Positions 9,922 through 19,662 are shown, counted from the first letter of the stretch. The stretch is DNA of 64,000 nt from Ensifer sp. IC4062 (GCF_020193575.1 NZ_JADYVD010000013.1:62001-126000); one strand, 5' to 3'. The notes: generated by a model not told the origin, from the sequence alone. Translations and numbers: made by a program.

Positions 9922-10715
9922 TCCACCTTCATTTTTTCACCGCCGGAGGTGGATGGCGCCGTCGCACCGAAGAACTTCTCCCGCCGAGCCTGAGCGAGGT
10001 CCTTGTCGGTCTGCTCCGTCTGGAGCCAGGTTCCCATCATCGTCATCTGCTGCGAGACGAGCCCGCGGAGCTTCTGCATTTGCGCGACTTGCTGCGCCGC
10101 GATCTGATGGCCGACCTGCAGGGCCTTCATCTGCCCGTCGGCCGTCTCTGACATCGACCGTAAGGAGGACATTGTGGTTTCCTCGCTCTCGAACTGATCG
10201 GCCGTGAGGCTTGCCGCATTCAGCGTGCTGGCAATCGTATCGCGGTTGGTGTCCGACCAGGTTTGATAGGTCGAGGAGAATGTCTCATTGCTCGGCAGAT
10301 TAGTCTTGAGGGTTGCATAGCTCTGGAATCGCTGCTGCAGCACGTCGTCGGCGTTGCCCATGGAAAAGGCGATGCTCTGGCCTTGATCGATGATGCTGCG
10401 GAGCTGATTGAGATCACTCTCGACCTGCCCCCACATATGCGACGGAAGCGTCGCCGTGTTCTGGAGCAGGTTCTGATAGATGTTCAGTTGCGTCTCGATC
10501 TGTTGCGCGAGTTGGCTTATCTGGGTGAGCTGGTTCTGGATCTGCTCTCCAGACTGGCCGACGAGGGACACCAGTTCGCCATTATTGAGCACCTGGGTCC
10601 ACTCGGTTGCGGCTCCAGTAGCGGTGCCGGCGTGTGCTGGTGCGATTGCGACCACTGTCATTGCCGTGGCCGTGAGGCCGGCCAACCAACTAAGCTTTGA
10701 GCAGCGTTGCGGCAT
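9915..10715 (-). CDS. trbJ: TrbJ, VirB5-like pilus-tip/periplasmic protein
   Basis: TrbJ is the periplasmic minor pilus component. From the ATG at 10715 it has 266 residues with a signal peptide cleaved after PAHA (near residue 30), then a long helical coiled-coil body (GEQIQNQLTQISQLAQQIET and later ADGQMKALQVGHQIAAQQVA). The start overlaps the trbE 3' end by 26 bases, as is usual in this operon. The C-terminal 11 residues are repeated almost identically in TrbK. Confidence 0.9.
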   Translation of the reverse strand: MPQRCSKLSWLAGLTATAMTVVAIAPAHAGTATGAATEWTQVLNNGELVSLVGQSGEQIQNQLTQISQLAQQIETQLNIYQNLLQNTATLPSHMWGQVESDLNQLRSIIDQGQSIAFSMGNADDVLQQRFQSYATLKTNLPSNETFSSTYQTWSDTNRDTIASTLNAASLTADQFESEETTMSSLRSMSETADGQMKALQVGHQIAAQQVAQMQKLRGLVSQQMTMMGTWLQTEQTDKDLAQARREKFFGATAPSTSGGEKMKVEW

Positions 10716-13143
10716 CGTGAACTCCTCTCGTTTGAAGCCAAGGGATCGGCCAGTCGCGGCCATGTTCGGATTTCAGCGCGCAGATGCGCTTCAAGTCTTC
10801 CTTCCCGGAAACTCCGACGAAGCTCAGTGCAACAGGCCCAAGCGACATGTCGAAAAGACGCCGGCCTTCCGGCGTGGCGACGTAATATTCGCGCTTCGGG
10901 GTCGCGGTCGCGACGATTTCGATCTGGCGTTCGTTGAAACCAATCCGCTCGTAGAATTCCCGGGTCCCTGGCTCCCGAGCGGCGCCATTCGGGAGGCAAA
11001 TCTTGGTCGGGCAGGACTCCTTCAAGACGTCGATGATGCCGGATCGCTCGGCGTCTGAGATCGACTGGGTCGCAAGAACGACCGCGCAATTCGCCTTTCG
11101 CAGCACCTTCAGCCATTCCCGGATCTTGCTGCGGAAAACTGGATGGCCGAGCATCAACCAGGCCTCGTCGAGCAAAATCAGGCTCGGGGATCCATCGAGT
11201 CGCTTTTCGATGCGCCGAAACAGATAGGTCAGCACCGGGACAAGGTTCCGTTCGCCCATGTTCATGAGTTGCTCGATTTCGAAGGTCTGAAAAGCGCCGA
11301 AGGTGAGGCCGTCCTGCTCGGCGTCGAGAAGCTGACCCATCGGGCCGTCGACCGTGTAGTGATGCAATGCCTCCTTGATCTCACGCATCTGCACGCCGCT
11401 CACGAAATCCGACAGCGACCGGCCTGGCGCGCTCGCCATCAGGCCGACCTGCCGGGAAATGGCGTTGCGATGATCGGGCGTGATGGCCACGCCCTGCAGC
11501 GCCACCAGCATCTCGATCCATTCCGTCGCCCAGGCCCGGTCTGCGTCGGTGGCGAGTTCGGCGAGCGGGCAATACGCGAGTGCTTGTCCAGCTTCCTGCA
11601 CATCGCCGCCGATCTCGTAATGATCGCCGCCGGCAGCCAGCGTCAGCGGTAGGAGCGAGCTTCCTTTGTCGAACGCGAAGATCTGGGCGCGTTCATAGCG
11701 CCGGAACTGCGCCGCGATCAGCGCCAGGAGCGTCGACTTGCCCGAGCCGGTGGGCCCGAAGATCAAGGTGTGGCCAACGTCGTCGACATGCAGGTTGAGC
11801 CGGAACGGCGTCGAGCCGCTCGCAACCTGCATGAGGGGCGGCGAATTCGGCGGATAGAAGGGGCACGGCGCTACCGGCGAACCGGACCAGACCGAATTGA
11901 GAGGGATCAGATCGGCAAGATTGCTCGTGTTGATCAGCGGTTCGCGGATATTGCAGTACCAATTGCCCGGTAGGCTACCGAGATAGGCGTCGGTGGCGTT
12001 GAGCGTCTCAACCCTCGCCCCAAATCCCTCAGCCTGGATCAGCCGGCGGATCGCCTCGGCTTTTTCCCGCAATGCTTCCCGATCACTGTCGAAGAGAATG
12101 ATCACGGGCGTATAATAGCCGTAGGCGACAAGCTGTGATGATGCTTGCGCGATCGCATCCTCAGTTTCGGTCACCATCGTCATCGCGTCCTGATCGACCG
12201 ACCGGCTTTGCGTCTGAAATAGCTGGTCGAAGAACGGCCGGACTTTCTGCTGCCACTTCTTGCGAGTCCGCTCCAGCTTTTGGCGAGCCTCTTCCGCGTC
12301 GAGGAAAATGAAGCGCGAGGACCAGCGATAGGTGAGCGGCATCAGGTCGAGGCTGTCGAGGATCCCCGGCCAGCTCTCGGCCGGTAGACCGTCGATTGCC
12401 ACGACGCCGAGAAATCGGTTGTCGACCTTCGGCGTCAGCCCATGCTCGAGTTCAGCCGTCGTGATCCAGTCGAGATACATGGGGGCGTCCGGCAGCCGGA
12501 TCGGGTGGTTCTCTCCGGTAATGCAGAAGCGGACAAACTGCAGTAGTTCGTCATAGCGAGCGACGCGCTCCCCTCCCCTCTCGGCGGTCTCACGCGTTTC
12601 CATGCGCCAGATCGAAAGCGTGTTCGCGACATATTGCTCGATCTCGCGGATTGCATTCTTGAAGGTGAAGAGAACCGTGTCGGCATAGGTCTTCTTACGG
12701 CTCTCCTCATCGGAATAGATGTATTTGCTGAGAGCCGTCTTTTTGGGCTCGATCGGCCGATAAGTCAGGATCAGTGCATGCTTGCTCTCGAAATGTCCCC
12801 GGTCGCGCGCGAAATGCGCCCGCCGCTCCGAGTCGATCGCGCGCGTGACAGCATCGGGGAAATGGCAGCGGTCTTCCGTGGGATAATCGTACGTCGGGAT
12901 ACGGACGGCCTCGACCTGGATCATCCAGCCGCTTCCGAGCCGCGACAGGATGGCGTTGATCTGGCGCGCGAGTTCATTGCGCTCGAGGTGGGTGGCGCTT
13001 TCGGAATCCGGCCCAGCAAAATACCAGCCGGCCATCAGGCTTCCGTCCTTCAATAGGAGGACGCCATTGTCGACCAGGCCGGCATAGGGAACGAGATCCG
13101 CAAAAGATGGGCCAGTGGCCCGGAAGCGTTTGAGCGCGACCAT
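10690..13143 (-). CDS. trbE: TrbE, VirB4-like secretion ATPase
   Basis: TrbE is the large ATPase that drives pilus assembly and substrate transfer. The 817-residue length is normal for the family. The N-terminal CagE/VirB4 domain (SFADLVPYAGLVDNGVLLLK) is followed by the Walker A box (FGPTGSGKSTLLALIAAQF, about residues 460-478), Walker B (SLILLDEAWLMLGHP) and the TrbE/VirB4 motif LATQSISDAERSG. It follows trbD after 10 bases and overlaps trbJ. Confidence 0.95.
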   Translation of the reverse strand: MVALKRFRATGPSFADLVPYAGLVDNGVLLLKDGSLMAGWYFAGPDSESATHLERNELARQINAILSRLGSGWMIQVEAVRIPTYDYPTEDRCHFPDAVTRAIDSERRAHFARDRGHFESKHALILTYRPIEPKKTALSKYIYSDEESRKKTYADTVLFTFKNAIREIEQYVANTLSIWRMETRETAERGGERVARYDELLQFVRFCITGENHPIRLPDAPMYLDWITTAELEHGLTPKVDNRFLGVVAIDGLPAESWPGILDSLDLMPLTYRWSSRFIFLDAEEARQKLERTRKKWQQKVRPFFDQLFQTQSRSVDQDAMTMVTETEDAIAQASSQLVAYGYYTPVIILFDSDREALREKAEAIRRLIQAEGFGARVETLNATDAYLGSLPGNWYCNIREPLINTSNLADLIPLNSVWSGSPVAPCPFYPPNSPPLMQVASGSTPFRLNLHVDDVGHTLIFGPTGSGKSTLLALIAAQFRRYERAQIFAFDKGSSLLPLTLAAGGDHYEIGGDVQEAGQALAYCPLAELATDADRAWATEWIEMLVALQGVAITPDHRNAISRQVGLMASAPGRSLSDFVSGVQMREIKEALHHYTVDGPMGQLLDAEQDGLTFGAFQTFEIEQLMNMGERNLVPVLTYLFRRIEKRLDGSPSLILLDEAWLMLGHPVFRSKIREWLKVLRKANCAVVLATQSISDAERSGIIDVLKESCPTKICLPNGAAREPGTREFYERIGFNERQIEIVATATPKREYYVATPEGRRLFDMSLGPVALSFVGVSGKEDLKRICALKSEHGRDWPIPWLQTRGVHDAATLLKA

Positions 13144-13153
13144 GCCAGTCCCC

Positions 13154-13453
13154 TCAATACCGGCGCCACGGAGAAGTGGTCGCTTTGTAGTAGAGTTCGT
13201 ACGAGATATGGCGGACGTAAACCTGCCGCATGAGCGGGTCCGACTTCGCTATCATCCTGAGCAGCCCGACGACCACGATCCATACCGCGACCCCGAAAAG
13301 CGCCGAGTAGACAGTCAGCACCACGAAAATAAGGATGACAGCGGCAAGCCCGGTGATCAGAACCAGTTCCCGGTCCGCGCCCATCAGGAGGTTCGGCCGG
13401 GAGAGCGCACGGTGGATGCGATTGCGGTGAAGTTGGGACAGCGACTCAGCCAT
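13154..13453 (-). CDS. trbD: TrbD, VirB3-like membrane protein
   Basis: TrbD has 99 residues, matching the family. An N-terminal cytosolic part ([22 protein letters not shown] in pieces) is followed by two closely spaced membrane segments between residues about 35 and 72. The ATG at 13453 overlaps the trbC stop by 8 bases and is preferred over an ATG seven codons upstream. VirB3-type proteins work with the VirB4 ATPase encoded next. Confidence 0.9.
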   Translation of the reverse strand: MAESLSQLHRNRIHRALSRPNLLMGADRELVLITGLAAVILIFVVLTVYSALFGVAVWIVVVGLLRMIAKSDPLMRQVYVRHISYELYYKATTSPWRRY

Positions 13454-13829
13454 GAGTCTCCTCCCCTCCTCCATTCGGGTGTGTCGACGTGACGTGATTA
13501 TCGATCAGACCGATCGAAGCGCCGGTCGCACCGAACAGACCGACAATGGTCGTGGCGCCGAGCAGAATGCCGGCAACAAGCACGACGTACATCAGTCGCC
13601 GCGCGAAATCATTGAGCTCCCCACCGAAGATCAGCATGCCGCCCGCGATCGCTACCGCTGCAAGTGCGATGTAGCCCGCGACTGGCCCCGTGATGGACTC
13701 CTGGATCTGCTCGAGCGGTCCTTCCCAGGGCAGACTACCGCCTGAACTGGCCAGGGCCGGTGCGACCGACGCCAAAATGACTGGCGCAGCAAGAAGCGCG
13801 ATGGAGACAAACTCACTCTTACGCGACAT
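13446..13829 (-). CDS. trbC: TrbC, VirB2-like pilin
   Basis: TrbC is the precursor of the cyclised conjugative pilin. From the ATG at 13829 the protein has 127 residues: a long signal peptide ending APALASSGG, then the mature pilin core with two hydrophobic helices ([21 protein letters not shown] and [21 protein letters not shown]). It overlaps the trbB stop by 11 bases and the trbD start by 8. The polar tail is likely removed during maturation. Confidence 0.9.
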   Translation of the reverse strand: MSRKSEFVSIALLAAPVILASVAPALASSGGSLPWEGPLEQIQESITGPVAGYIALAAVAIAGGMLIFGGELNDFARRLMYVVLVAGILLGATTIVGLFGATGASIGLIDNHVTSTHPNGGGEETHG

Positions 13830-14796
13830 GCCGCGCCTCCTGCTCTTCGGTGAGTTGGTCAGATTCGATCTCGTATTGGCCGTTGGCGAAGCGCTCGACC
13901 TGGATGATGTCGCGCACACGCCGGCTTCGCGGCGTACGCTCGATGGAAACGATGAGGTCGACAGCCTCCCCGATCACCTCCTGCATCGGCTGTTGGCTTG
14001 CTTCGGCCGTCAACTGCTCCAGGCGACGGAGCGCGGAGTTCGCCGTGTTCGAGTGGATTGTTGCCACCCCGCCGGGGTGACCTGTGTTCCAGGCCTTTAG
14101 AAGCGTCAGCGCTGCGCCGTCGCGGACCTCGCCGACAACGATGCGGTCGGGGCGCAAGCGCATCGTGCTCTTCAGAAGGCGGGCCATATCAATTGCGTCG
14201 GTCGTGTGCAGGAGAACCGCGTTCTCGGCCGCGCATTGAATTTCGGCAGTGTCTTCGAGGATGACGAGCCGATCTTCTGGTGCGCTGTTTACGATCTCAT
14301 GGATCACTGCGTTTGCTAGCGTCGTCTTGCCGGAGCCGGTCCCGCCAGAAATGATGATGTTCAGACGCGAGGCGATAGCCCTGCGGATCGTCGCAGCCTG
14401 GGCCTCGGTCATGACGGCAGAGCGAACATAGTCATCGAGCGGGATCAGACGCGACGCACGACGGCGAATGGTGAAGGCGGGTTTCGCGACCACCGGCGGC
14501 AAGAGGCCCTCGAAGCGATGTCCGCCAATCGGGAGTTCGCCGGAAATGATGGGTTGGTGGGTATTGGCTTCGGATTGCAGCGCGTGGGCAACCGTACCGA
14601 TGACCATTTCCGCCGCAGCTGATGACATCTCTCCGGCCGACGTCACGCCATGCCCAAGCCGTTCGATGAACAGCTTTCCATCGGGATTCAGCATGATCTC
14701 GACGACGTTGCTATCATCCAGTGCGACGCAAAGCTCGTCGCCAAGCGCCTCCTGAAGCTTGCGGACGAGTCGAGGATGGGAGCGAAGCTGTGTCAC
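13819..14796 (-). CDS. trbB: TrbB, VirB11-like ATPase
   Basis: TrbB is the hexameric traffic ATPase of the channel. The GTG at 14796 has a perfect AAGGAG ribosome site 6 bases upstream and gives 325 residues, the expected length, starting with (V)[19 protein letters not shown]. The Walker A box is [16 protein letters not shown], followed by the Asp box [11 protein letters not shown] and the His box [20 protein letters not shown]. No stop codon separates this frame from traI upstream, so a traI-trbB read-through product is also possible. The strong internal ribosome site argues that TrbB is still made by itself. Confidence 0.9.
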   Translation of the reverse strand: MTQLRSHPRLVRKLQEALGDELCVALDDSNVVEIMLNPDGKLFIERLGHGVTSAGEMSSAAAEMVIGTVAHALQSEANTHQPIISGELPIGGHRFEGLLPPVVAKPAFTIRRRASRLIPLDDYVRSAVMTEAQAATIRRAIASRLNIIISGGTGSGKTTLANAVIHEIVNSAPEDRLVILEDTAEIQCAAENAVLLHTTDAIDMARLLKSTMRLRPDRIVVGEVRDGAALTLLKAWNTGHPGGVATIHSNTANSALRRLEQLTAEASQQPMQEVIGEAVDLIVSIERTPRSRRVRDIIQVERFANGQYEIESDQLTEEQEARHVA

Positions 14797-15432
14797 GGAT
14801 TTCTCCTTAGCTGCTTGGCCAAGAGGGCTGGTGATGTTGGAGCGGTAATTGGCGGGGCGGAGCTTCATGAATGTGTCCGCATTCGCCGGTAGAGTGCCGG
14901 CCACGGCCATGGTCACCCCGATCCTTCTCGGCTCGCCAAGGCGCCGAAGCGGCCAACCGACACGGGCGAGGATCCGCTCGAATCGGATGTCCGTTACCGT
15001 GACGATCTCGGTGAACCGGTTCGCCATCGACCACTCGATAATCCCCGCGAACATGGTGAGCGTTGCCTGGTGAATAGAACCGTCTCCCCTACCCTCAGAA
15101 AGGGAGGTTTCCACGCAAAAGCGCGAGCTCTCGACCATGGATGAATGAGCGCGGAGTTGCCCGGCAGAAAGGAGCGAGGGGAAAACGTTCGCCACCATCG
15201 TTGGGCCCAGCGTAGGAAGAAGGCGGGCGCATCCAGCCAACCGGCCCATCTTGGCAACGGCTAAAATGTAGGTCGGTTGGATGTCGTCGAAAGCATCCGA
15301 CTCACAGCCTCCCGCAACATTGACTTCCCAACCCAACCGATCGGAAAAGATGCGGGCGCGCAGTTGATGTTGGCTGTGGAGAAGCCGGGCTTCTTGGGTA
15401 TTCCGGGGCTTTGAGATCGCGAGAACCTGCAT
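14797..15432 (-). CDS. traI: TraI, acyl-homoserine lactone synthase, in frame with trbB
   Basis: TraI makes the acyl-homoserine lactone sensed by TraR. The ATG at 15432 (GGAG 8 bases upstream) is the right start; the frame stays open to 15552 without a ribosome site. Conserved LuxI-family residues are all present: R25, F29, W35, D46, D49, R70, E101 and R104 (GCARLLP and MVESSRFCVE). Exactly 212 codons precede the trbB start, matching the usual length of TraI, but the stop is missing. The sequence reads through ITSPLGQAAKEKS into TrbB. A TAA sits one base out of frame in the AAGGAG region, so a one-base deletion is a simple explanation. Confidence 0.85.
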
Positions 15433-15914
15433 CAATTTCTCCGTCGTTGAACATCGCCGCGAGATGAGCACGGATCCAAATCGCTGGGCAGTTGTAGAAT
15501 TCAACAGGGTTGTGCAGGCGGTGATTCGGGCGTTAGTTTGGGTGAAAGACATGGCGTGGCCTTACCCTATTGCAGGGTTCACGGGAAACCCGTTGGGAAT
15601 GGATCCACAAAGACTGAGTCGGGTGAGTCGCGGGAGTAATATGACGGCTATTTCGAAGTGGCGTTTCGTAGCCAGGTGAACGGCCGTATTTCTCCCCTGG
15701 AAAAGTGCTGGCGCCTAGCGGAGCGTAAGCGGCCTTCTAAGTGCATAAGAATAAAGGAGAAACACGTGTGTTCTGCCTTCGAGCGGCGTCCGCTTGGCAT
15801 GCGGTATTAACCCTTTGTTAACTCTATATTCCTTGTCAGCGGGCTAGAATCGCACATAATAACGATTATGTCGGCTCTCTGGCCGAAAAACCGTTATTCG
15901 AGAGTTCCCTTGCA
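15433..15914. promoter_or_regulatory. Divergent traI / repABC promoter region
   Basis: This intergenic stretch should carry the traI-trb promoter and the repA promoter, which in Ti-type plasmids are both raised by TraR. A TraR-box half site (TTGTGCAG, 15510-15517) lies about 78 bases from traI, and an imperfect 14-bp palindrome (TGTAGAATTCAACA, 15493-15506) lies beside it. No complete 18-bp TraR box is visible. Short open frames within it have no support. Confidence 0.5.
15855..15898. promoter_or_regulatory. RepA operator-like inverted repeats
   Basis: CATAAT-N4-ATTATG occupies 15855-15870. A further inverted pair, AATAACG at 15858-15864 and CGTTATT at 15892-15898, brackets the region immediately before the repA start. 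RepA-RepB autorepression through such sites is known for repABC operons; the match here is by position and symmetry only. Confidence 0.5.
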
Positions 15915-17147
15915 ATGAACGCTAATTCGCCGTCCATCGCTCCCGCACAGCCGATGCATTTCGAGGATCTCATCCTCGAACAGGGCGATCTGATTTCTAA
16001 GAAGCTACATCTCCTGAGCATGCAGCAGTTCCCGCCAAACGCCAAGAAACTGCTTCGCCAGTTCTCGCTTTCGGAAGTGGCGCAGTTCCTAGGCGTCTCG
16101 CAAAGCACGCTGAAGAAACTCCATCTTGAGGGAAAGGGCCCCCTCCCCCAGACATCGTCGTCGGGTCGCCGTTCCTATAGTGCCGAGCAAATGGCGGAAC
16201 TACGTCAGTATCTCGATCAGCATGGACGATCGGAAGCCAGGAACTACGTACCGTACCGTCGGCCAGGCGAAAAGCTCCAGGTCATTGCCGTTGTCAATTT
16301 CAAGGGCGGTTCGGGCAAGACGACGACGGCCGCCCATCTCGCGCAGTACATGGCGTTGACCGGGCACCGTGTATTGGCGGTGGACCTCGACCCGCAGGCA
16401 TCCCTTTCGTCGCTCCACGGTTTTCAGCCCGAGCTCGACATGTCGCCCTCGCTCTATGAGGCGCTCAGATATGACGATCAACGCCGATCGATTAGCGAGA
16501 TCATCCAGGCGACCAATTTCCCGGGCCTCGATATCGTGCCTGCGAATCTTGAACTCCAGGAGTACGAATACGACACGCCGCTTGCCATGTCGAATAAGAG
16601 CTCAAACGACGGCAAGACCTTCTTCACGCGGATTTCGCGCGCGCTGGGGGAGGTCGACGACCGGTACGATGTCGTCGTCATCGACTGCCCTCCCCAACTC
16701 GGCTATCTCACGATCACCGCGCTGACTGCGGCGACCAGCGTCCTGATCACGATCCATCCGCAGATGCTCGACGTCATGTCGATGGGACAGTTTCTTTTGA
16801 TGCTGGGCGGGATCCTGAAGCCGATCCGGGATGCGGGTGCTGCGGTTAATCTCGAATGGTATCGCTACCTGATCACCCGGTACGAGCCAACGGACGGGCC
16901 GCAGGCGCAGATGGTGGGCTTCATGCAGACATTGTTCCACCAGTTCGTGCTGAAGAACCAGATGCTGAAATCGACAGCGATTTCGGACGCAGGCATCACT
17001 AAGCAGACACTTTACGAAGTCGACAAGAGCCAGATGACGCGATCCACTTATGAGCGCGCGATGGACTCCTTGAACGCAGTCAACGCCGAGATCGCAGAAC
17101 TCGTTCATGCCTCCTGGGGCAGGAAGGTTCTCAACGGACCGGCGTAA
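15915..17147 (+). CDS. repA: RepA, ParA-type partition ATPase
   Basis: RepA segregates the plasmid and represses the repABC operon. The 410 residues match the family. An N-terminal helix-turn-helix region (LSEVAQFLGVSQSTLKKLHLEGKG in pieces, residues about 55-80) precedes the ParA fold. That fold carries the deviant Walker A box NFKGGSGKTTTAAHLAQYMA, DLDPQASLSSLHG and Walker B VVVIDCPPQLGYLTITAL. The first gene of the cassette, it is followed by repB after 48 bases. A good Shine-Dalgarno is not obvious, which is common here. Confidence 0.95.
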   Translation: MNANSPSIAPAQPMHFEDLILEQGDLISKKLHLLSMQQFPPNAKKLLRQFSLSEVAQFLGVSQSTLKKLHLEGKGPLPQTSSSGRRSYSAEQMAELRQYLDQHGRSEARNYVPYRRPGEKLQVIAVVNFKGGSGKTTTAAHLAQYMALTGHRVLAVDLDPQASLSSLHGFQPELDMSPSLYEALRYDDQRRSISEIIQATNFPGLDIVPANLELQEYEYDTPLAMSNKSSNDGKTFFTRISRALGEVDDRYDVVVIDCPPQLGYLTITALTAATSVLITIHPQMLDVMSMGQFLLMLGGILKPIRDAGAAVNLEWYRYLITRYEPTDGPQAQMVGFMQTLFHQFVLKNQMLKSTAISDAGITKQTLYEVDKSQMTRSTYERAMDSLNAVNAEIAELVHASWGRKVLNGPA

Positions 17148-17195
17148 ACTTTCACCGGTACTATCCGGTAGATCGAAGGCAAACGGAGCAGGTAG

Positions 17196-18176
17196 ATGGC
17201 GAGAAAGAACCTATTGGCGGGACTGGTAGACGCAGCGGAAATCCCGCACGCAGACGTCGCGCCCGCCTATCCGATGCGCGGCGCCTCGAAGAGCATGGTG
17301 CGCTCGCTCGATGAGTTGTCGCGCCAGGCCGAGAAATTTCTCGAAGGAGAAACGGTTGTTGAACTCGACCCTGAGACACTGGATGGTTCGTTCGTCTCTG
17401 ATCGCATGGACGATAATCCCGAGCAGTTCGAGGAATTGAAGCAGGCGATCGCCGAGCGCGGGCAGGATACGCCTATCCTTGTGCGCCCTCACCCGTCGGC
17501 AGCCGGCCGTTACCAGATCGTTTTTGGACATCGCCGCGCCCGCGTTGCCCGTGAGCTCGGCCGCAAGGTCAAGGCGGTCGTCAAGGCGCTGGATGACCGT
17601 ACCCACGTCATCGCCCAGGGACAGGAAAACTCGGCGCGCGCCAACCTCTCCTTCATCGAGCGGGCGAACTTCGCCTCGCACCTCGAGAAGCTTGGCTACG
17701 ACCGGGCAACCATCGGATCGGCACTTGCTGCCAATGCGGCCGCCATCTCGAAAATGATCGCCGTAACGGATCGTATTCCTGAAGAGACAATCGCAAGGAT
17801 CGGGCCCTGCTCGACAGTCGGCCGAGAACGCTGGGTCGAGCTGTCATTGCTTGTGGGCAAAACCGCCAACGAAGAGAAGGTGAAGGCCATCGTCTCCGAT
17901 CCCTCCTTCGACGAACTGAGCTCCGACGAACGCTTCAATGCCCTGTTTTCTGGTCTGAACAGCGCGGCGAAGCCTGTCCGAAAGACAACTCCCAAGATCA
18001 TGGAGAACTGGCAACCGACGGACAAGACCGTCTCCGCGAAGTATTCGAATTCCGGCAAGGCTTTTGCCTTGTCTATGAAATCAAGGAATGCCGGCCCCTT
18101 TGGTCGGTATCTCGCAGACAACCTGGACCGGCTCTACGCCGAGTTCCTCGCGCAGGGTAATCGGAAGGAAGACTGA
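17196..18176 (+). CDS. repB: RepB, ParB-type centromere-binding protein
   Basis: RepB binds parS sites and works with RepA. The 326-residue protein starts MARKNLLAGLVD. It has the ParB/Spo0J nuclease-like domain (ILVRPHPSAAGRYQIVFGHRRARVARELG, residues about 93-122, given here only to locate it by its GHRRARVA core), the VIAQGQENSARANLS motif, and a helix-turn-helix (YDRATIGSALAANAAAISKM). GGAG lies upstream of the ATG. Three palindromes matching the repABC parS consensus lie downstream of repC. Confidence 0.94.
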   Translation: MARKNLLAGLVDAAEIPHADVAPAYPMRGASKSMVRSLDELSRQAEKFLEGETVVELDPETLDGSFVSDRMDDNPEQFEELKQAIAERGQDTPILVRPHPSAAGRYQIVFGHRRARVARELGRKVKAVVKALDDRTHVIAQGQENSARANLSFIERANFASHLEKLGYDRATIGSALAANAAAISKMIAVTDRIPEETIARIGPCSTVGRERWVELSLLVGKTANEEKVKAIVSDPSFDELSSDERFNALFSGLNSAAKPVRKTTPKIMENWQPTDKTVSAKYSNSGKAFALSMKSRNAGPFGRYLADNLDRLYAEFLAQGNRKED

Positions 18177-18181
18177 GCACG

Positions 18182-18238
18182 CAAAAGAAAAAGGCCCCCA
18201 GACGGTAACCATCGTGGAAGCCTCTCTCATCGTTTAGC
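18182..18238 (-). ncRNA. Counter-transcribed RNA (ctRNA) of the repABC locus
   Basis: The repB-repC gap of repABC plasmids encodes a small antisense RNA that limits repC expression and sets incompatibility. On the minus strand a promoter TTGACT-N17-GATTCT (18268-18273 and 18245-18250) predicts a start near 18238. A GC-rich hairpin (about 18193-18222) followed by a U-rich tail (18182-18192) predicts the end, giving about 57 nt. That is close to the roughly 60 nt recalled for characterised examples. The boundaries are inferred from the promoter and terminator only. Confidence 0.75.
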
Positions 18239-18333
18239 AGCCTGAGAATCGCATTTCCACGAATCGCAGTCAAGAGTCTTTGGCACCGGAACGGGTGAGC
18301 GGACGTCTTTTGCCTGAAGATAGGTGAAAGAAG

Positions 18334-19548
18334 ATGCAAAGTGGAAGTGTGACGACGCCTTTCGGGCGCCGATCGATGACGCTCGGCATGTTGGCAAGCC
18401 AATATATGTCACGTGAAATCGAACCCGAGACATCGGCCGACAAGTGGAAGCTGTTTCGGGCGCTCTGCGAAGCTAAGCCGAAGCTCGGCATCAGCGAGCG
18501 TGCCCTCTCGGTTATGAGCGCACTTTTAAGTTTTTATCCCGAGACGACTTTGTCTGAGGAGAACGGCCTCATAGTGTTTCCCTCTAACATGCAGTTGTCA
18601 CTTCGCGCGCATGGCATGGCCGAAGCGACACTGCGGCGCCACATCGCAGCGCTCGTCGACGCTGGCCTTCTGGCACGCCGCGATAGCCCAAACGGCAAGC
18701 GCTACGCCCGCAAGTACGGAGACGGTGCGATCGTTGAGGCCTATGGCTTTTCGTTGGCTCCATTGCTGTCACGTGCACGCGAGATCGAGCAAATAGCTGC
18801 CGATGTCGAGATGGAGCGACAGCAGTTGCGTAGACTTCGCGAGCGCCTGACGATCTGCCGACGCGATATCAGCAAGCTGATTGACGTCGCCCACAAGGAG
18901 GGAGTGAACGGCAATTGGGACGCGATACACCAGCACTACCGCAGACTAGTCGTGGCCATTCCTCGAGTGGCAACTGCCGCGACCTTAACCACCATCCTGG
19001 AAGAGATGGAGATGTTGCGCGAGGAAATCTCCAACCTTTTGGAACTTAGGGTAAAAATGGATATTTTGAGCGCCAATCATGATCAAATTGAGCGGCACAA
19101 ACAGAATTCAGAATCCGAATCCCTTATTGAACTTGAACCTAGCTCTCGAAAAGAGCAGGGCGAGAAGCCGCGCCAAACCATCGAACCGCAGCGCGAGCCG
19201 ATGAAGGTATTTCCGCTGGATATGGTGTTGCGGGCTTGCCCAACCATTTCAGATTATGGCCCTGGAGGCGCAGTGGCAAGGCCGCGCGACCTGATGCAGG
19301 CCGCAGTGGTCGTCAGCTCGATGCTCTGCGTCAGTCCATCGGCCTACCAGGGTGCCTGCGAGGTCATGGGACCCGAAAATGCATCCGCCGTCATGGCTTG
19401 CATTCTGGAGCGGGCAGGGCACATCAAATCGCCCGGCGGATATCTCCGCGACCTGACGTCCCGGGCAAAGCGCGGCGAGTTTTCACTGGGGCCGATGTTG
19501 ATGGCCTTACTGAGGGCGCGCGGCGGGAGTGATCGATTGGCCTCGTGA
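18334..19548 (+). CDS. repC: RepC, replication initiator
   Basis: RepC is the essential initiator; the origin of replication in these plasmids usually lies within the gene. The 404-residue protein has the winged-helix N-terminal domain (LFRALCEAKPKLGISERALSV in pieces, with VFPSNMQLSLRAHGMAEATLRRHIA), a coiled middle (residues 150-250), and the conserved C-terminal domain (MKVFPLDMVLRACPTI, SPSAYQGACEVMGPENASAV, then GEFSLGPMLMALLRARGG). The reading frame is intact, so this copy is likely functional. Remnants of a different RepC C-terminus follow downstream. Confidence 0.95.
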   Translation: MQSGSVTTPFGRRSMTLGMLASQYMSREIEPETSADKWKLFRALCEAKPKLGISERALSVMSALLSFYPETTLSEENGLIVFPSNMQLSLRAHGMAEATLRRHIAALVDAGLLARRDSPNGKRYARKYGDGAIVEAYGFSLAPLLSRAREIEQIAADVEMERQQLRRLRERLTICRRDISKLIDVAHKEGVNGNWDAIHQHYRRLVVAIPRVATAATLTTILEEMEMLREEISNLLELRVKMDILSANHDQIERHKQNSESESLIELEPSSRKEQGEKPRQTIEPQREPMKVFPLDMVLRACPTISDYGPGGAVARPRDLMQAAVVVSSMLCVSPSAYQGACEVMGPENASAVMACILERAGHIKSPGGYLRDLTSRAKRGEFSLGPMLMALLRARGGSDRLAS

Positions 19549-19604
19549 TCGAAGAACCCGGTGATCGGCGGGAACCGACGCCCTTAGTTCTTGGGCGACA
19601 GCAT

Positions 19605-19620
19605 GTTGTCGGCTGACAAA
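19605..19620. other. parS-like RepB site 1
   Basis: GTTGTCGGCTGACAAA fits the 16-bp repABC partition-site consensus GTTNNCNGCNGNNAAC at every fixed position but the last. It lies 57 bases after the repC stop, a usual place for parS in this family. Confidence 0.65.
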
Positions 19621-19662
19621 ATCGGCGGATCCGTACGTCGAATCAAGCGACTAGGAGAACTT

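Noticed and set aside
15493..15506. Imperfect palindrome TGTAGAATTCAACA as a TraR box
   Set aside because: It is shorter than the 18-bp TraR box and does not share its GTGCAG...CTGCAC arms; at most an unrelated dyad.
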